Assembly: GCF_900089455.2 (NCBI RefSeq)
Contig: NZ_LT907988.1
Location: forward strand, 930,001-994,000
Reading direction: 5' to 3'
DNA length: 64,000 nt
Source of the DNA: Orrella dioscoreae
Lineage (GTDB): Bacteria > Pseudomonadota > Gammaproteobacteria > Burkholderiales > Burkholderiaceae_B
Shown here: positions 26,101-32,972 of the stretch, in pieces
How positions within the stretch are numbered: position 1 is the first letter of the stretch
How the letters are laid out: the number at the start of each line of letters is the position of its first letter
Position numbers and translations under genes: made by a program
The notes under the pieces: generated by a model
Seen by the model: the letters and a program-made list of their open reading frames with translations, nothing else
What the model was told of the DNA's origin: nothing
The model's database searches: none

Positions 26101-26255
26101 CGGTTGTTGAGCAGGGCGGTCAGCAGCACCGGCACCAGGTAAAGCACCCACAGGATGACGCCCATCTGCGTGGCGCTTTCCAGCACCAGAATGATGGCGC
26201 ACAACAGGCCGATGGAGAGATGGATCAGGGAGTTGGTGTTCTGTTGTGCGGGCAT
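23151..26255 (-). CDS. Hybrid sensor histidine kinase with GAF domain and three receivers
   Basis: A 1034-residue membrane protein. Four hydrophobic segments occupy residues 12-105, a GAF-like region 120-265, a long Gln/Glu/Leu coiled coil about 268-360, HisKA with His371 (NMSHELRTPL), and HATPase about 475-590 (NAFKFT, DTGIGIP, GTGLGLSIS). A proline-rich linker leads to three receiver domains with acceptors Asp696, Asp818 and Asp965. The second receiver lacks the usual lysine-proline context (SIIIKGAKSPERL). ATG 26255 removes 60 low-complexity upstream residues. It leads an operon with cheR, cheB and a receiver-kinase. Confidence 0.93.
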   Translation of the reverse strand: MPAQQNTNSLIHLSIGLLCAIILVLESATQMGVILWVLYLVPVLLTALLNNRNLPLIVAGVASALIMLSLVSSTTNVSMGILVANRLIGVALVFGIAFLIRHIIIERQRVAHLLWLQKGESEAAASVIGEPNVQDVGNNALAVLAAYLDAQVAVLHRVDRGNLLPAGSYGHDSSLPLPNGSGLSQEVARHGKPVLVTDVPADYLRVSSGLGARAPRTLLIVPLRAEGRTSAVVEFGFMREKIDMTRKTELLDHIASLLITALRAAAYRQHLAELLEQTQRQSEELQAQQEELRVSNEELEEQSRVLRESQARLENQQSELEQTNVQLEEQTQRLERQKRELLDAQRAQEINASELARANRYKSEFLANMSHELRTPLNSSLILSQILSEARAKELDEEQARKYARTIHEANNDLLALINDILDLSKIEAGHVEIDAQPATVAGVLGSVRQQFEPIAASKQVEFVVNIQPGTPATLVTDQGRLQQVLKNLLSNAFKFTSAGSVTLEVSAPQGGRLAFAVRDTGIGIPAAQQDIIFEAFRQADGTTSRRYGGTGLGLSISRELARLLGGSIRVESTPGLGSTFTVEVTTDLSSAVVEREETPAPLPPPMPEAPAPRPEEVASAPASSTDWMLRTQSIEDDRARRQRDKLVLVVEDDEHFASVLYDIAHEQGFDCIHASSGAEAIRLARETPPHGILLDIGLPDQSGLSILEQLKRDPATRHVPIHMLSVSDHVQTALELGAVGYALKPVARDELIEAFRRVEEKLQARARRVLVVEDDETLRENIGLLLQADDIEITTVGTAAEALQHVAEHTFDCMVMDLMLPDATGYELLEQMASGQKYSFPPVIVYTGRQLDRSEEQRLRQYSKSIIIKGAKSPERLLDEVTLFLHRVESSLPADQRQLLQQARQRDQAFENRRILLVEDDVRNIFALSSVLEPLGAKLVIARNGREALELVQKDPDLDLVLMDLMMPEMDGLTATRALRKRPELARLPIIALTAKAMPDDRRNCLDAGANDYIAKPIDVDKLVSLCRVWLPK

Positions 26256-26605
26256 GGTGAACGCTTCGGGCAAGCTGCCGATGGCGGCGGGAGGGCCGCG
26301 CGGCGGAGCGGGAGGCGCCCGGCCGGGGCGTCCTTCCACGAAGAGAGAAACAGGCAGGATTGAGGCGATGAGGCAAGGCGATGTTACTGCATCCCGCAAG
26401 CCATGCGTCCCCCGCTTTTTGGGACCGCCCGGCACAGGCCCTCATCGGGCCGGGAGAGGGGGCTGCGCCCCGAGTCATGCGCTCGCAGATTATTGCATTC
26501 GGACATACGGCTTGCCCGACTGCGCGCTCCATAATGGGCACCAACAGGGACGCAGGAAGGGGAGGCCCGCCGGTCGGGCCGCTTTTCAAGACGGAGGAGA
26601 ACGCC
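26256..26605. other. 350-bp divergent intergenic region
   Basis: This gap separates the leftward sensory operon from the rightward yqjE-like gene and must hold both promoters. It is GC-rich with short dyads near 26310-26330 and a less GC-rich patch around 26488-26500. I see no confident -35/-10 pair, no sigma-54 element, no RNA gene and no repeat unit in it. Confidence 0.5.
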
Positions 26606-27004
26606 ATGCTGAGCCAGATCGCCCGTGCCAGGGTCGTCGCCGCGTTTGCGACCGGGCGAATATCGGATTACGCCGAGTTGCTGAAACTGGAACTCGTGGA
26701 ATACCGGCGCAGTGTCGTGCTGGGGATGGTCGGCTGGATAGCGCTGGTCGTATGCGGCCTGGCGTGCGCCGGGTTCATCTCGGTGGCGGTGATCGTCAGC
26801 TACTGGGACAGCGCGTATCGGGTGCAGGCCGCCTGGGGGATCGCCGCCCTCTGGGGCGTGCTGGCCCTGGCCTCCTGGGGGCTGGCGCGCGCCGCCAACC
26901 GGGACCGGCCCGTCTTCTCCACCCTGAGCGAAGAACTGAACCTGGACCTGGCCGCCATCCGCGGGGCCGGGGCGGGCGACAAGGGAGACCGTCATGACCA
27001 CTGA
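26606..27004 (+). CDS. YqjE-like (holin-X/phage-holin family) membrane protein
   Basis: A 132-residue protein with two strong hydrophobic segments (about residues 38-65 and 75-95) separated by a short loop, preceded by an amphipathic helix LLKLELVEYRRSV. This matches the YqjE/DUF1469 type, which is encoded with ElaB/YqjD proteins in many proteobacteria. ATG 26606 follows a strong Shine-Dalgarno (GGAGGAGA). It overlaps the next reading frame by 11 bp. Confidence 0.75.
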   Translation: MLSQIARARVVAAFATGRISDYAELLKLELVEYRRSVVLGMVGWIALVVCGLACAGFISVAVIVSYWDSAYRVQAAWGIAALWGVLALASWGLARAANRDRPVFSTLSEELNLDLAAIRGAGAGDKGDRHDH

Positions 27005-27269
27005 CACCGATAGCCGCCGCGCCCTGCTCGAACGCATGGACAAGGATCGCCTGGCGGTCTACACCTATCGTTATGTGCCGTCGGGACGTTCCGTGCCCGG
27101 CGCCTATCTCGCGGGGGGCGCCGCCCTGCTGGGTCTTCTGGCCTGGCGTTCCCCCCCGCTCGTGCGTTCCGCCATCGGAGTGGCTGCACCTGTAATCTTG
27201 CGCGATTACGTGCGCCCTTGGCTTCGAATGCAACTTACCTCGACCGCGCAAACCAGCAAGGAGAATGAC
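26994..27269 (+). other. Open in-frame extension upstream of the DUF883 gene, possible YqjK-like segment
   Basis: From an ATG at 26994 (overlapping the yqjE-like stop) the frame stays open for 92 codons straight into the DUF883 gene. The first 65 residues look protein-like, with an arginine-rich start and a hydrophobic stretch (AYLAGGAALLGLLAW). The last 25 codons (27190-27269) use unusual AT-ending codons and end in a strong Shine-Dalgarno, so they look like an untranslated leader. In E. coli yqjD, yqjE and yqjK are adjacent; this may be a yqjK-like gene that lost its stop codon. Confidence 0.4.
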
Positions 27270-27656
27270 ATGGGTGTTTTCGCTCGTACCGAACGTGAAC
27301 TGGACCGGGGCATCGACGATGCCAAGCGCGCTGGCCGCCGCGCCAGCCGCGAATTGCGCGCCACGGGCCGTGAGGCCCAGGAAGACGTGCGCGTCAACTT
27401 CAACAACCTGCTGGCTGATCTGGAAGAGACGCTGAGCAGCAACTCGGATACCGATATCGAGGCCCTGCGCACCCGCCTGAACGCACAGATCGGCAAGGCC
27501 CGCGAGGCTGCCGACCAGGCCGCCGGCCTGGCCGCGGGCTTCGTGCAGGATGCCGTGGACACCGCGGAAGACCACATCCGCACGCGTCCGCTGCAATCGG
27601 TGGGCACGGCGGCGGGCATCGCCTTCCTGCTGGGCCTGCTGGTCGGCCGCCGCTAA
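27270..27656 (+). CDS. DUF883 (ElaB/YqjD-like) membrane-anchored ribosome-binding type protein
   Basis: A 128-residue protein: a charged, helical N-terminal region (LLADLEETLSSNSDTD, then ALRTRLNAQIGKARE) and a C-terminal membrane anchor (VGTAAGIAFLLGLLVGRR). This is the DUF883 fold. ElaB and YqjD of E. coli are inner-membrane, stationary-phase proteins; YqjD binds ribosomes. ATG 27270 was chosen because of the strong AAGGAG 7 bp before it; a 220-residue product from 26994 cannot be excluded. Confidence 0.85.
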   Translation: MGVFARTERELDRGIDDAKRAGRRASRELRATGREAQEDVRVNFNNLLADLEETLSSNSDTDIEALRTRLNAQIGKAREAADQAAGLAAGFVQDAVDTAEDHIRTRPLQSVGTAAGIAFLLGLLVGRR

Positions 27657-27673
27657 GGCGCGTCCGGCTTGCT

Positions 27674-27693
27674 GGCGCGGGGAGGGCCGCGCC
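27674..27693. terminator. Weak GC hairpin between convergent genes
   Basis: GGCGCGG and CCGCGCC pair across a 6-base loop between the DUF883 stop and the aminotransferase stop. No T-run follows on either strand, so it is at most a weak bidirectional terminator. Confidence 0.25.
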
Positions 27694-27738
27694 GGCAGGT
27701 GACCTGCACTGCCAAGAGAGACCAGCGGCCGGAAAGCC

Positions 27739-28932
27739 TTACGCCAGCACTGCGGCGATGGCTTTGCCGGTCGCTTCCACATTGTTGCGGTTCAGGCCGG
27801 CCATGCAGATGCGGCCCGAGCGCACCAGGTACACGCCATGCGTTTCGCGCAAGGTGTCCACCTGCGCGGGTGACAGGCCCGTATAGCTGAACATTCCCCG
27901 CTGCTTCACGAAGTACGACACGTCCCGGCCCGGCAGGCGGCTGGCGACGGCGTCGTGCAGCGCCTGGCGCATGGCCTTGATGCGCTCGCGCATGGCCGCC
28001 AGCTCGGCCGACCAGTCGGCGCGCAATTGCGGATCGCGCAGGACGGTGGCGACGATGCGCGCACCGTGCGTGGGCGGGCTGGAGTAGTTGCGGCGCACGG
28101 CCGCCTTCAACTGGCCCAGCACGCGGCCGGCTTCCTCGTCGTCGTGGCAGACCACGCTCAACGCGCCGCAACGCTCGCCGTACAGCGAGAAGCTCTTCGA
28201 GAACGAGCTGGCCACGAAGAAGGACAGGCCGGCGTCGGCCATGGCGCGCAAGGCGTGCGTGTCCTCTTCCAGGCCATCGCCGAAGCCCTGGTAGGCGATG
28301 TCCACGTAGGGCACCAGCGCGCGCGACTTCAGCACCGGGATCAGCGCGGCCCATTGTTCGGCCGACAGGTCCACGCCCGTGGGGTTGTGGCAGCAGGCGT
28401 GCAGCAGCACGATGCTGCCGCGGGGCAGCGCCTGGATGGCGGCCAGCATGGCGTCGAAGGCCAGCGCGCCCGTCCGGGCGTCGTAATAGGGATAGGTGTG
28501 CACCGGGAAGCCCGCGCCCTCGAACATGGCGCGGTGGTTGTCCCAGGTGGGATCGCTGACCCACACCTCGGCGTCGCCGAAATAGCGCTTCAGGAAGTCG
28601 CCGCCGACCTTCAGGCCGCCCGAGCCGCCAATCGTCTGGATGGTGGCGATGCGGCCGCCGCGCACGGCGTCGTGCTCGGCGCCGAACAGCAGTTCCTGCA
28701 CTGCCTGGCGGTAGTCCGCCGCGCCTTCCATGGGCAGGTAGGGGCGCGGGCCGATGGCGGACAGCACTTGCGTCTCGGCGCGGCGCACCGAATCCAGCAC
28801 GGGCAGGCGGCCCGCGTCGTCGAAATAGATGCCGATGCTCAGATTGATCTTGTCCTGGCGAGGATCCTTCTGGAAGTTCTCGTTCAGCGTCAGGATGGGG
28901 TCGCCGGCATAGGCGTCAACGTGTTCGAACAT
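27739..28932 (-). CDS. tyrB: Aromatic amino acid aminotransferase (TyrB/AspC family)
   Basis: A 397-residue PLP enzyme of aminotransferase family Ia. The Schiff-base lysine is Lys246 in SSFSKSFSLYGERCG, with Asn183 (HNPTG) and Asp211 (YVDIAYQG) contacting PLP. The start FEHVDAYAGDPILTLNENFQ is the usual TyrB/AspC beginning. The enzyme exchanges amino groups between aromatic (or dicarboxylic) amino acids and 2-oxoglutarate. ATG 28932 was preferred to one three codons upstream. Confidence 0.93.
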   Translation of the reverse strand: MFEHVDAYAGDPILTLNENFQKDPRQDKINLSIGIYFDDAGRLPVLDSVRRAETQVLSAIGPRPYLPMEGAADYRQAVQELLFGAEHDAVRGGRIATIQTIGGSGGLKVGGDFLKRYFGDAEVWVSDPTWDNHRAMFEGAGFPVHTYPYYDARTGALAFDAMLAAIQALPRGSIVLLHACCHNPTGVDLSAEQWAALIPVLKSRALVPYVDIAYQGFGDGLEEDTHALRAMADAGLSFFVASSFSKSFSLYGERCGALSVVCHDDEEAGRVLGQLKAAVRRNYSSPPTHGARIVATVLRDPQLRADWSAELAAMRERIKAMRQALHDAVASRLPGRDVSYFVKQRGMFSYTGLSPAQVDTLRETHGVYLVRSGRICMAGLNRNNVEATGKAIAAVLA

Positions 28933-29010
28933 GGCAAGCAATCCGGAAAAGGAGGCAAGGGGGAAGGCGGAAACCGACCATTCTAGTCCTGTCCCAGATC
29001 GGTGCCGGGC

Positions 29011-29025
29011 GCACGGCTTTGGTGC
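29011..29025. promoter_or_regulatory. Candidate NtrC-binding site upstream of urea carboxylase
   Basis: GCAC-N7-GTGC (GCACGGCTTTGGTGC) matches the NtrC consensus half-site spacing exactly. Its centre is about 90 bp before the start point predicted from the sigma-54 core. A degenerate relative sharing GGCTTTGGTGCC lies at 35004-35015 before allophanate hydrolase. GC-rich DNA yields such words by chance, so this is supportive rather than firm. Confidence 0.45.
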
Positions 29026-29081
29026 CCCGTCACGGTGCGGGCAAGGGTCTCCGGCGGGCTGCTTCCCTCTGGCGCGAAGGG

Positions 29082-29097
29082 TGGCACGGGCTTTGCT
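29082..29097 (+). promoter_or_regulatory. Sigma-54 promoter of urea carboxylase
   Basis: TGGCAC-GGGCT-TTGCT matches the -24/-12 consensus (TGGCAC-N5-TTGCW) at every defined position, with the required 10 bp between GG and GC. Transcription would start near 29108, about 80 bp before the GTG start of the gene. Confidence 0.85.
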
Positions 29098-29112
29098 TCA
29101 ACGGGGAATCGG

Positions 29113-29124
29113 CTTGTATACAAC
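29113..29124. promoter_or_regulatory. GntR-type operator downstream of the urea carboxylase promoter
   Basis: TTGTATACAA (29114-29123) is a perfect palindrome of the kind bound by FCD-subfamily GntR proteins. It lies about 7-16 bp after the predicted sigma-54 start point, so a bound repressor would block the polymerase. The same word recurs before allophanate hydrolase at 35138. Confidence 0.75.
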
Positions 29125-29186
29125 AAGGAATCCAAGCGCCGCGGCGCGGAGGACTTGTCGGGCCCCACTCTCTCCAGGAGCAGACC

Positions 29187-32100
29187 GTGTTCGATACCGT
29201 CCTCATCGCCAACCGTGGCGAGATCGCCGTGCGGACCTTGCGCACCCTGAAACGCCTGGGCGTGCGCGGCGTGGCCGTGCATTCCGATGCGGACCGCAAC
29301 GCGGCGCACGTCACGCAGGCCGACGTGGCCGTGGCGCTGGGCGGCGACAAGCCGGCCGACAGCTACCTGCGTATCGACAAGCTGCTGGAGGCCGCGCGCC
29401 AGACCGGTGCGCAGGCGATCTATCCCGGTTATGGCTTCCTGTCCGAAAGCGCCGAGTTCGCGGAAGCCTGCGCGGCGGCGGGGCTGGTGTTCGTCGGGCC
29501 GACGCCCGCGCAACTGCGCGATTTCGGACTGAAGCACCGCGCGCGTGAACTGGCCGCCGCCGCGGGCGTGCCCATGACGCCGGGCACCGGCCTGCTGGCG
29601 GATGCGGACGAGGCGCTGCGCGAAGCCGCGCGCATCGGCTATCCGGTCATGCTGAAAAGCACCGCGGGCGGCGGCGGCATCGGCCTGCAGCGCTGCGATG
29701 ATCCGGCCGCGCTGGCGGCGGCCTTCGAGACGGTCCAGCGCATGGGCAAGCAGTTCTTCAGCGACGCCGGCGCCTTCCTGGAGCGCTATGTCGAGCACGC
29801 CCGCCATATCGAAGTGCAGATCTTCGGCGACGGGCGGGGCCGCGTGGTGGCATTGGGCGAGCGCGACTGCTCCCTCCAGCGCCGCAACCAGAAGGTGCTG
29901 GAGGAAACGCCCGCGCCGGATCTTCCCGAAGGCACGCGCCGCGCCCTGCATGCCGCTGCCGTGCGGCTGGGCGAGTCGGTCTCGTACCAGTCCGCGGGCA
30001 CGGTGGAGTTCATCTACGACGGCGCGCGCGACGCGTTCTATTTCCTCGAGGTCAATACGCGCCTGCAGGTCGAGCACCCGGTGACGGAAGCCGTGACAGG
30101 CCTGGACCTGATCGACTGCATGCTGAAGGTTGCAGCCGGCGATGCGCTGGACTGGGCCGCGCTGGAAGCCGCGCCGAGCGGCGCCGCCATCGAGGTGCGG
30201 GTCTATGCCGAAGATCCGGTGCGCCAGTTCCAGCCTTCGCCCGGCGTGCTGACGGACGTGCATTTCCCCGATGGCGTGCGCGTGGATGGCTGGGTGGCCA
30301 CGGGCACCGAGGTGCCGGCCTTCTACGATCCCATGCTGGCGAAGATCATCGCGCACGGCGAGACCCGCGAGGCCGCCCGCGCCAACCTGGCCCGGGCGTT
30401 GGCGGCGACGCGCCTGCACGGCATCGCCACCAACCTGGACTACCTGCGCCAGATCGTGGACGAGCCGCGCTTCGTCCAGGCCCGCCTGTCCACGCGCTTC
30501 CTGGAAGACTTCACCTTCCGCCCCTCGATGATCGAGGTGCTGGAACCCGGCACCTATACCAGCGTGCAGGACTATCCGGGGCGCACCGGCTATTGGGACA
30601 TCGGCGTGCCGCCCTCGGGACCGATGGACGATTACGCCTTCCGCCTGGGCAACCGGCTGGTGGGCAACGATGCGGGCGCGGCGGGCCTGGAGGCCACGCT
30701 GGTCGGCCCGACACTGCGCTTCCATTGCGATGCCGTCGTGGCGCTGACGGGCGGCGTTTCGCCCGCCACGCTGGACGGCGAGCCCGTGCCGTTCTGGCGC
30801 GCGGTGCCGGTCAAGGCCGGCCAGGTGCTGGCGCTGGGCCGCGTGATGGAAGGCTGCCGCAGCTACCTTGCCGTGCGCCAGGGGCTGGACGTGCCGGTCT
30901 ATCTCGGCAGCCGCTCTACGTTCGTGCTGGGCCAGTTCGGCGGCCACGCCGGCCGCACGCTGCGGCCCGGCGACATGCTGGCGCTGGCCCAGGCGGACCT
31001 GCCAGCCACGCTGGCGCCGGCGCCCGTGGCGGCGCCCTCGGCAGCGCCGCTGCCCGACGCCCTGGTGCCGCATTACGGCACGACCTGGGAGATCGGCGCG
31101 CTGTACGGCCCGCACGGCGCGCCTGATTTCTTCGCGCCTGAATTCATCGAGGCCTTCTTCGCCGCCGAGTGGGAAGTCCATTACAACTCCAACCGCCTGG
31201 GCGTGCGCCTGATCGGGCCCAAGCCCGTGTGGGCGCGCAGCGACGGCGGCGAGGCGGGCCTGCATCCGTCCAACATCCATGACTGCGAATACGCCATCGG
31301 CAGCATCAACTTCACGGGCGACAGCCCCGTCATCCTGACGCGCGACGGTCCCAGCCTGGGCGGTTTCGTCTGCCCGGCCACCATCGCCCGCGCCGAGCTG
31401 TGGAAGGTGGGGCAGGTCAAGCCCGGCGACCGCATCCGCTTCCGCCGCCTGGATTACGCCGAGGCGGTGGCGCTGGAGGCCGCGCAGGACCGTGCCGTCG
31501 AGACGCTCGCCGCGCCCGCCGCGCCCGCAACCATGCCGGTCCGGGCCGACGCCGTCTGCGCGCGCCTGCCCGCCCAGGGAACCCAGCCCGCCATCACCTA
31601 CCGCCAGGCAGGCGATGGCTATCTGCTGCTGGAGTATGGCGAGAACATCCTGGACCTGGCCTTGCGCATGCGCGTGCACCTGATGATGGAGGCGCTGCAC
31701 GCCAGGCCCATCCAGGGCGTGGCTGAGCTGTCGCCTGGCGTGCGTTCGCTGCAGGTGCGCTACGACAGCCGCGTCATCCGCCAGGAAACCCTCATCGAAC
31801 GCCTGCTGGAGATCGAGCGCGGCCTGCCGGACGTCGATACGCTGCGCATCCCCACGCGCGTGGTGCACCTGCCCATGGCCTTCGAGGACACGGCGACGCT
31901 GGGCGCGGTGCAGCGCTATCGCGAGACCGTGCGGGCCAAGGCGCCCTGGCTGCCGAACAACGTGGACTTCATCCAGCGCATCAACGGCCTGGAAAGCCGC
32001 GAGGACGTCGAGCGCGTCGTGTTCGACGCCAGCTACCTGGTCATGGGGCTGGGCGATGTCTACCTGGGCGCGCCCTGCGCCGTGCCCATCGATCCGCGCC

Positions 32101-32807
32101 ATCGCCTGTTGACCTCGAAGTACAACCCCGCCCGCACCTTCACGGCCGAGGGCACGGTCGGGATCGGCGGCGTCTACATGTGCATCTACGGCATGGACTC
32201 GCCCGGCGGGTATCAGTTGGTGGGGCGCACCCTGCCCATCTGGAACAAGTTCCTGAAGAACCCGGTGTTCGCCGACGGCAAGCCCTGGCTGCTGCGCTTC
32301 TTCGACCAGGTGCGCTTCTACAAGGTGACCGAGGACGAGCTGGCGGTGCTGCGCGAAGACTTCCGCGAGGGCCGCGCCAGCGTGCGCATCGAAGAGGAAG
32401 TGTTCGACTTTGCGCGGCATCGGGCCTTCCTGGCCGAGCAGGCCGGAAGCATCGCAGCCTTCACCGCGCGCCAGCAGCGCGCGTACGCCGAGGAAGTGGC
32501 GCTGTGGCAGGCCGATGACGCGGCGGCGCCGCAGGAGGCGCCTGTCGCGCCGCAGGCGGAACTGGCCGCGGGGCGCGTCGTGGCCGCCGACATGTGCGGC
32601 AGCGTCTGGAAGGTGTTGGCCGAGCCGGGCCAGGCCGTGCGGGCGGGCGACACGCTGGTGGTGGTGGAGGCCATGAAGATGGAACTGGCCGTGCTGGCGC
32701 CGGCTGACGGCGTGGTCAAGGCAGTCGCCTGCGTGCCCGGCCAGGCCGTGGTCACGGGCGATGCCCTGGTCGTGATGGAAGAGACGGAGGACAGCCTGGC
32801 GGCTTGA
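29187..32807 (+). CDS. uca: Urea carboxylase (biotin-dependent)
   Basis: A 1206-residue enzyme that makes allophanate from urea, bicarbonate and ATP. Domains in order: biotin carboxylase (residues 1-450; LIANRGEIAVR, the glycine loop KSTAGGGGIG, the active-site EVNTRLQVEHPVTE), then the KipA/KipI-like carboxyltransferase region (about 455-1080), then a biotinyl domain with Lys1164 in VEAMKME. GTG 29187 was chosen because it follows CAGGAG and starts directly at FDTVLIANRG. Guanidine carboxylases look very similar; no carboxyguanidine deiminase genes are present here and allophanate hydrolase is nearby, which favours urea. No riboswitch is visible in the leader. Confidence 0.92.
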   Translation: MFDTVLIANRGEIAVRTLRTLKRLGVRGVAVHSDADRNAAHVTQADVAVALGGDKPADSYLRIDKLLEAARQTGAQAIYPGYGFLSESAEFAEACAAAGLVFVGPTPAQLRDFGLKHRARELAAAAGVPMTPGTGLLADADEALREAARIGYPVMLKSTAGGGGIGLQRCDDPAALAAAFETVQRMGKQFFSDAGAFLERYVEHARHIEVQIFGDGRGRVVALGERDCSLQRRNQKVLEETPAPDLPEGTRRALHAAAVRLGESVSYQSAGTVEFIYDGARDAFYFLEVNTRLQVEHPVTEAVTGLDLIDCMLKVAAGDALDWAALEAAPSGAAIEVRVYAEDPVRQFQPSPGVLTDVHFPDGVRVDGWVATGTEVPAFYDPMLAKIIAHGETREAARANLARALAATRLHGIATNLDYLRQIVDEPRFVQARLSTRFLEDFTFRPSMIEVLEPGTYTSVQDYPGRTGYWDIGVPPSGPMDDYAFRLGNRLVGNDAGAAGLEATLVGPTLRFHCDAVVALTGGVSPATLDGEPVPFWRAVPVKAGQVLALGRVMEGCRSYLAVRQGLDVPVYLGSRSTFVLGQFGGHAGRTLRPGDMLALAQADLPATLAPAPVAAPSAAPLPDALVPHYGTTWEIGALYGPHGAPDFFAPEFIEAFFAAEWEVHYNSNRLGVRLIGPKPVWARSDGGEAGLHPSNIHDCEYAIGSINFTGDSPVILTRDGPSLGGFVCPATIARAELWKVGQVKPGDRIRFRRLDYAEAVALEAAQDRAVETLAAPAAPATMPVRADAVCARLPAQGTQPAITYRQAGDGYLLLEYGENILDLALRMRVHLMMEALHARPIQGVAELSPGVRSLQVRYDSRVIRQETLIERLLEIERGLPDVDTLRIPTRVVHLPMAFEDTATLGAVQRYRETVRAKAPWLPNNVDFIQRINGLESREDVERVVFDASYLVMGLGDVYLGAPCAVPIDPRHRLLTSKYNPARTFTAEGTVGIGGVYMCIYGMDSPGGYQLVGRTLPIWNKFLKNPVFADGKPWLLRFFDQVRFYKVTEDELAVLREDFREGRASVRIEEEVFDFARHRAFLAEQAGSIAAFTARQQRAYAEEVALWQADDAAAPQEAPVAPQAELAAGRVVAADMCGSVWKVLAEPGQAVRAGDTLVVVEAMKMELAVLAPADGVVKAVACVPGQAVVTGDALVVMEETEDSLAA

Positions 32808-32845
32808 GCCCGGCCGCCTGCGCACGTGCGTGGCGTCATCCCTAT

Positions 32846-32876
32846 TTGTAAGCATCTGTTGGGATCGCGTTAGAAT
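32846..32876 (+). promoter_or_regulatory. Candidate sigma-70 promoter of the GGDEF-EAL gene
   Basis: TTGTAA (32846-32851) and TAGAAT (32871-32876) are 19 bp apart, slightly longer than ideal, about 100 bp before the gene start. It lies in an AT-richer patch after the urea carboxylase stop, suggesting that the next gene has its own promoter. Confidence 0.4.
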
Positions 32877-32972
32877 CGCCCCCTGTCGGGCTGGCGGCCA
32901 TCGCCAGGTTTGCGCCCGACGCTTCCGGGGCGTATCAAGCCGTGCCACGCTGGCCGGCGTGGCCCGTCCCGG

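Noticed and set aside
23124-26363. A 1079-codon open frame opposite the hybrid kinase
   Set aside because: It is an antisense shadow of a kinase with intact H, N, G and receiver motifs and has no protein-like features.
28933-29186. Guanidine-type riboswitch before urea carboxylase
   Set aside because: The short leader after the predicted start point has no recognisable riboswitch core, only the GntR palindrome and a GC-rich stretch.
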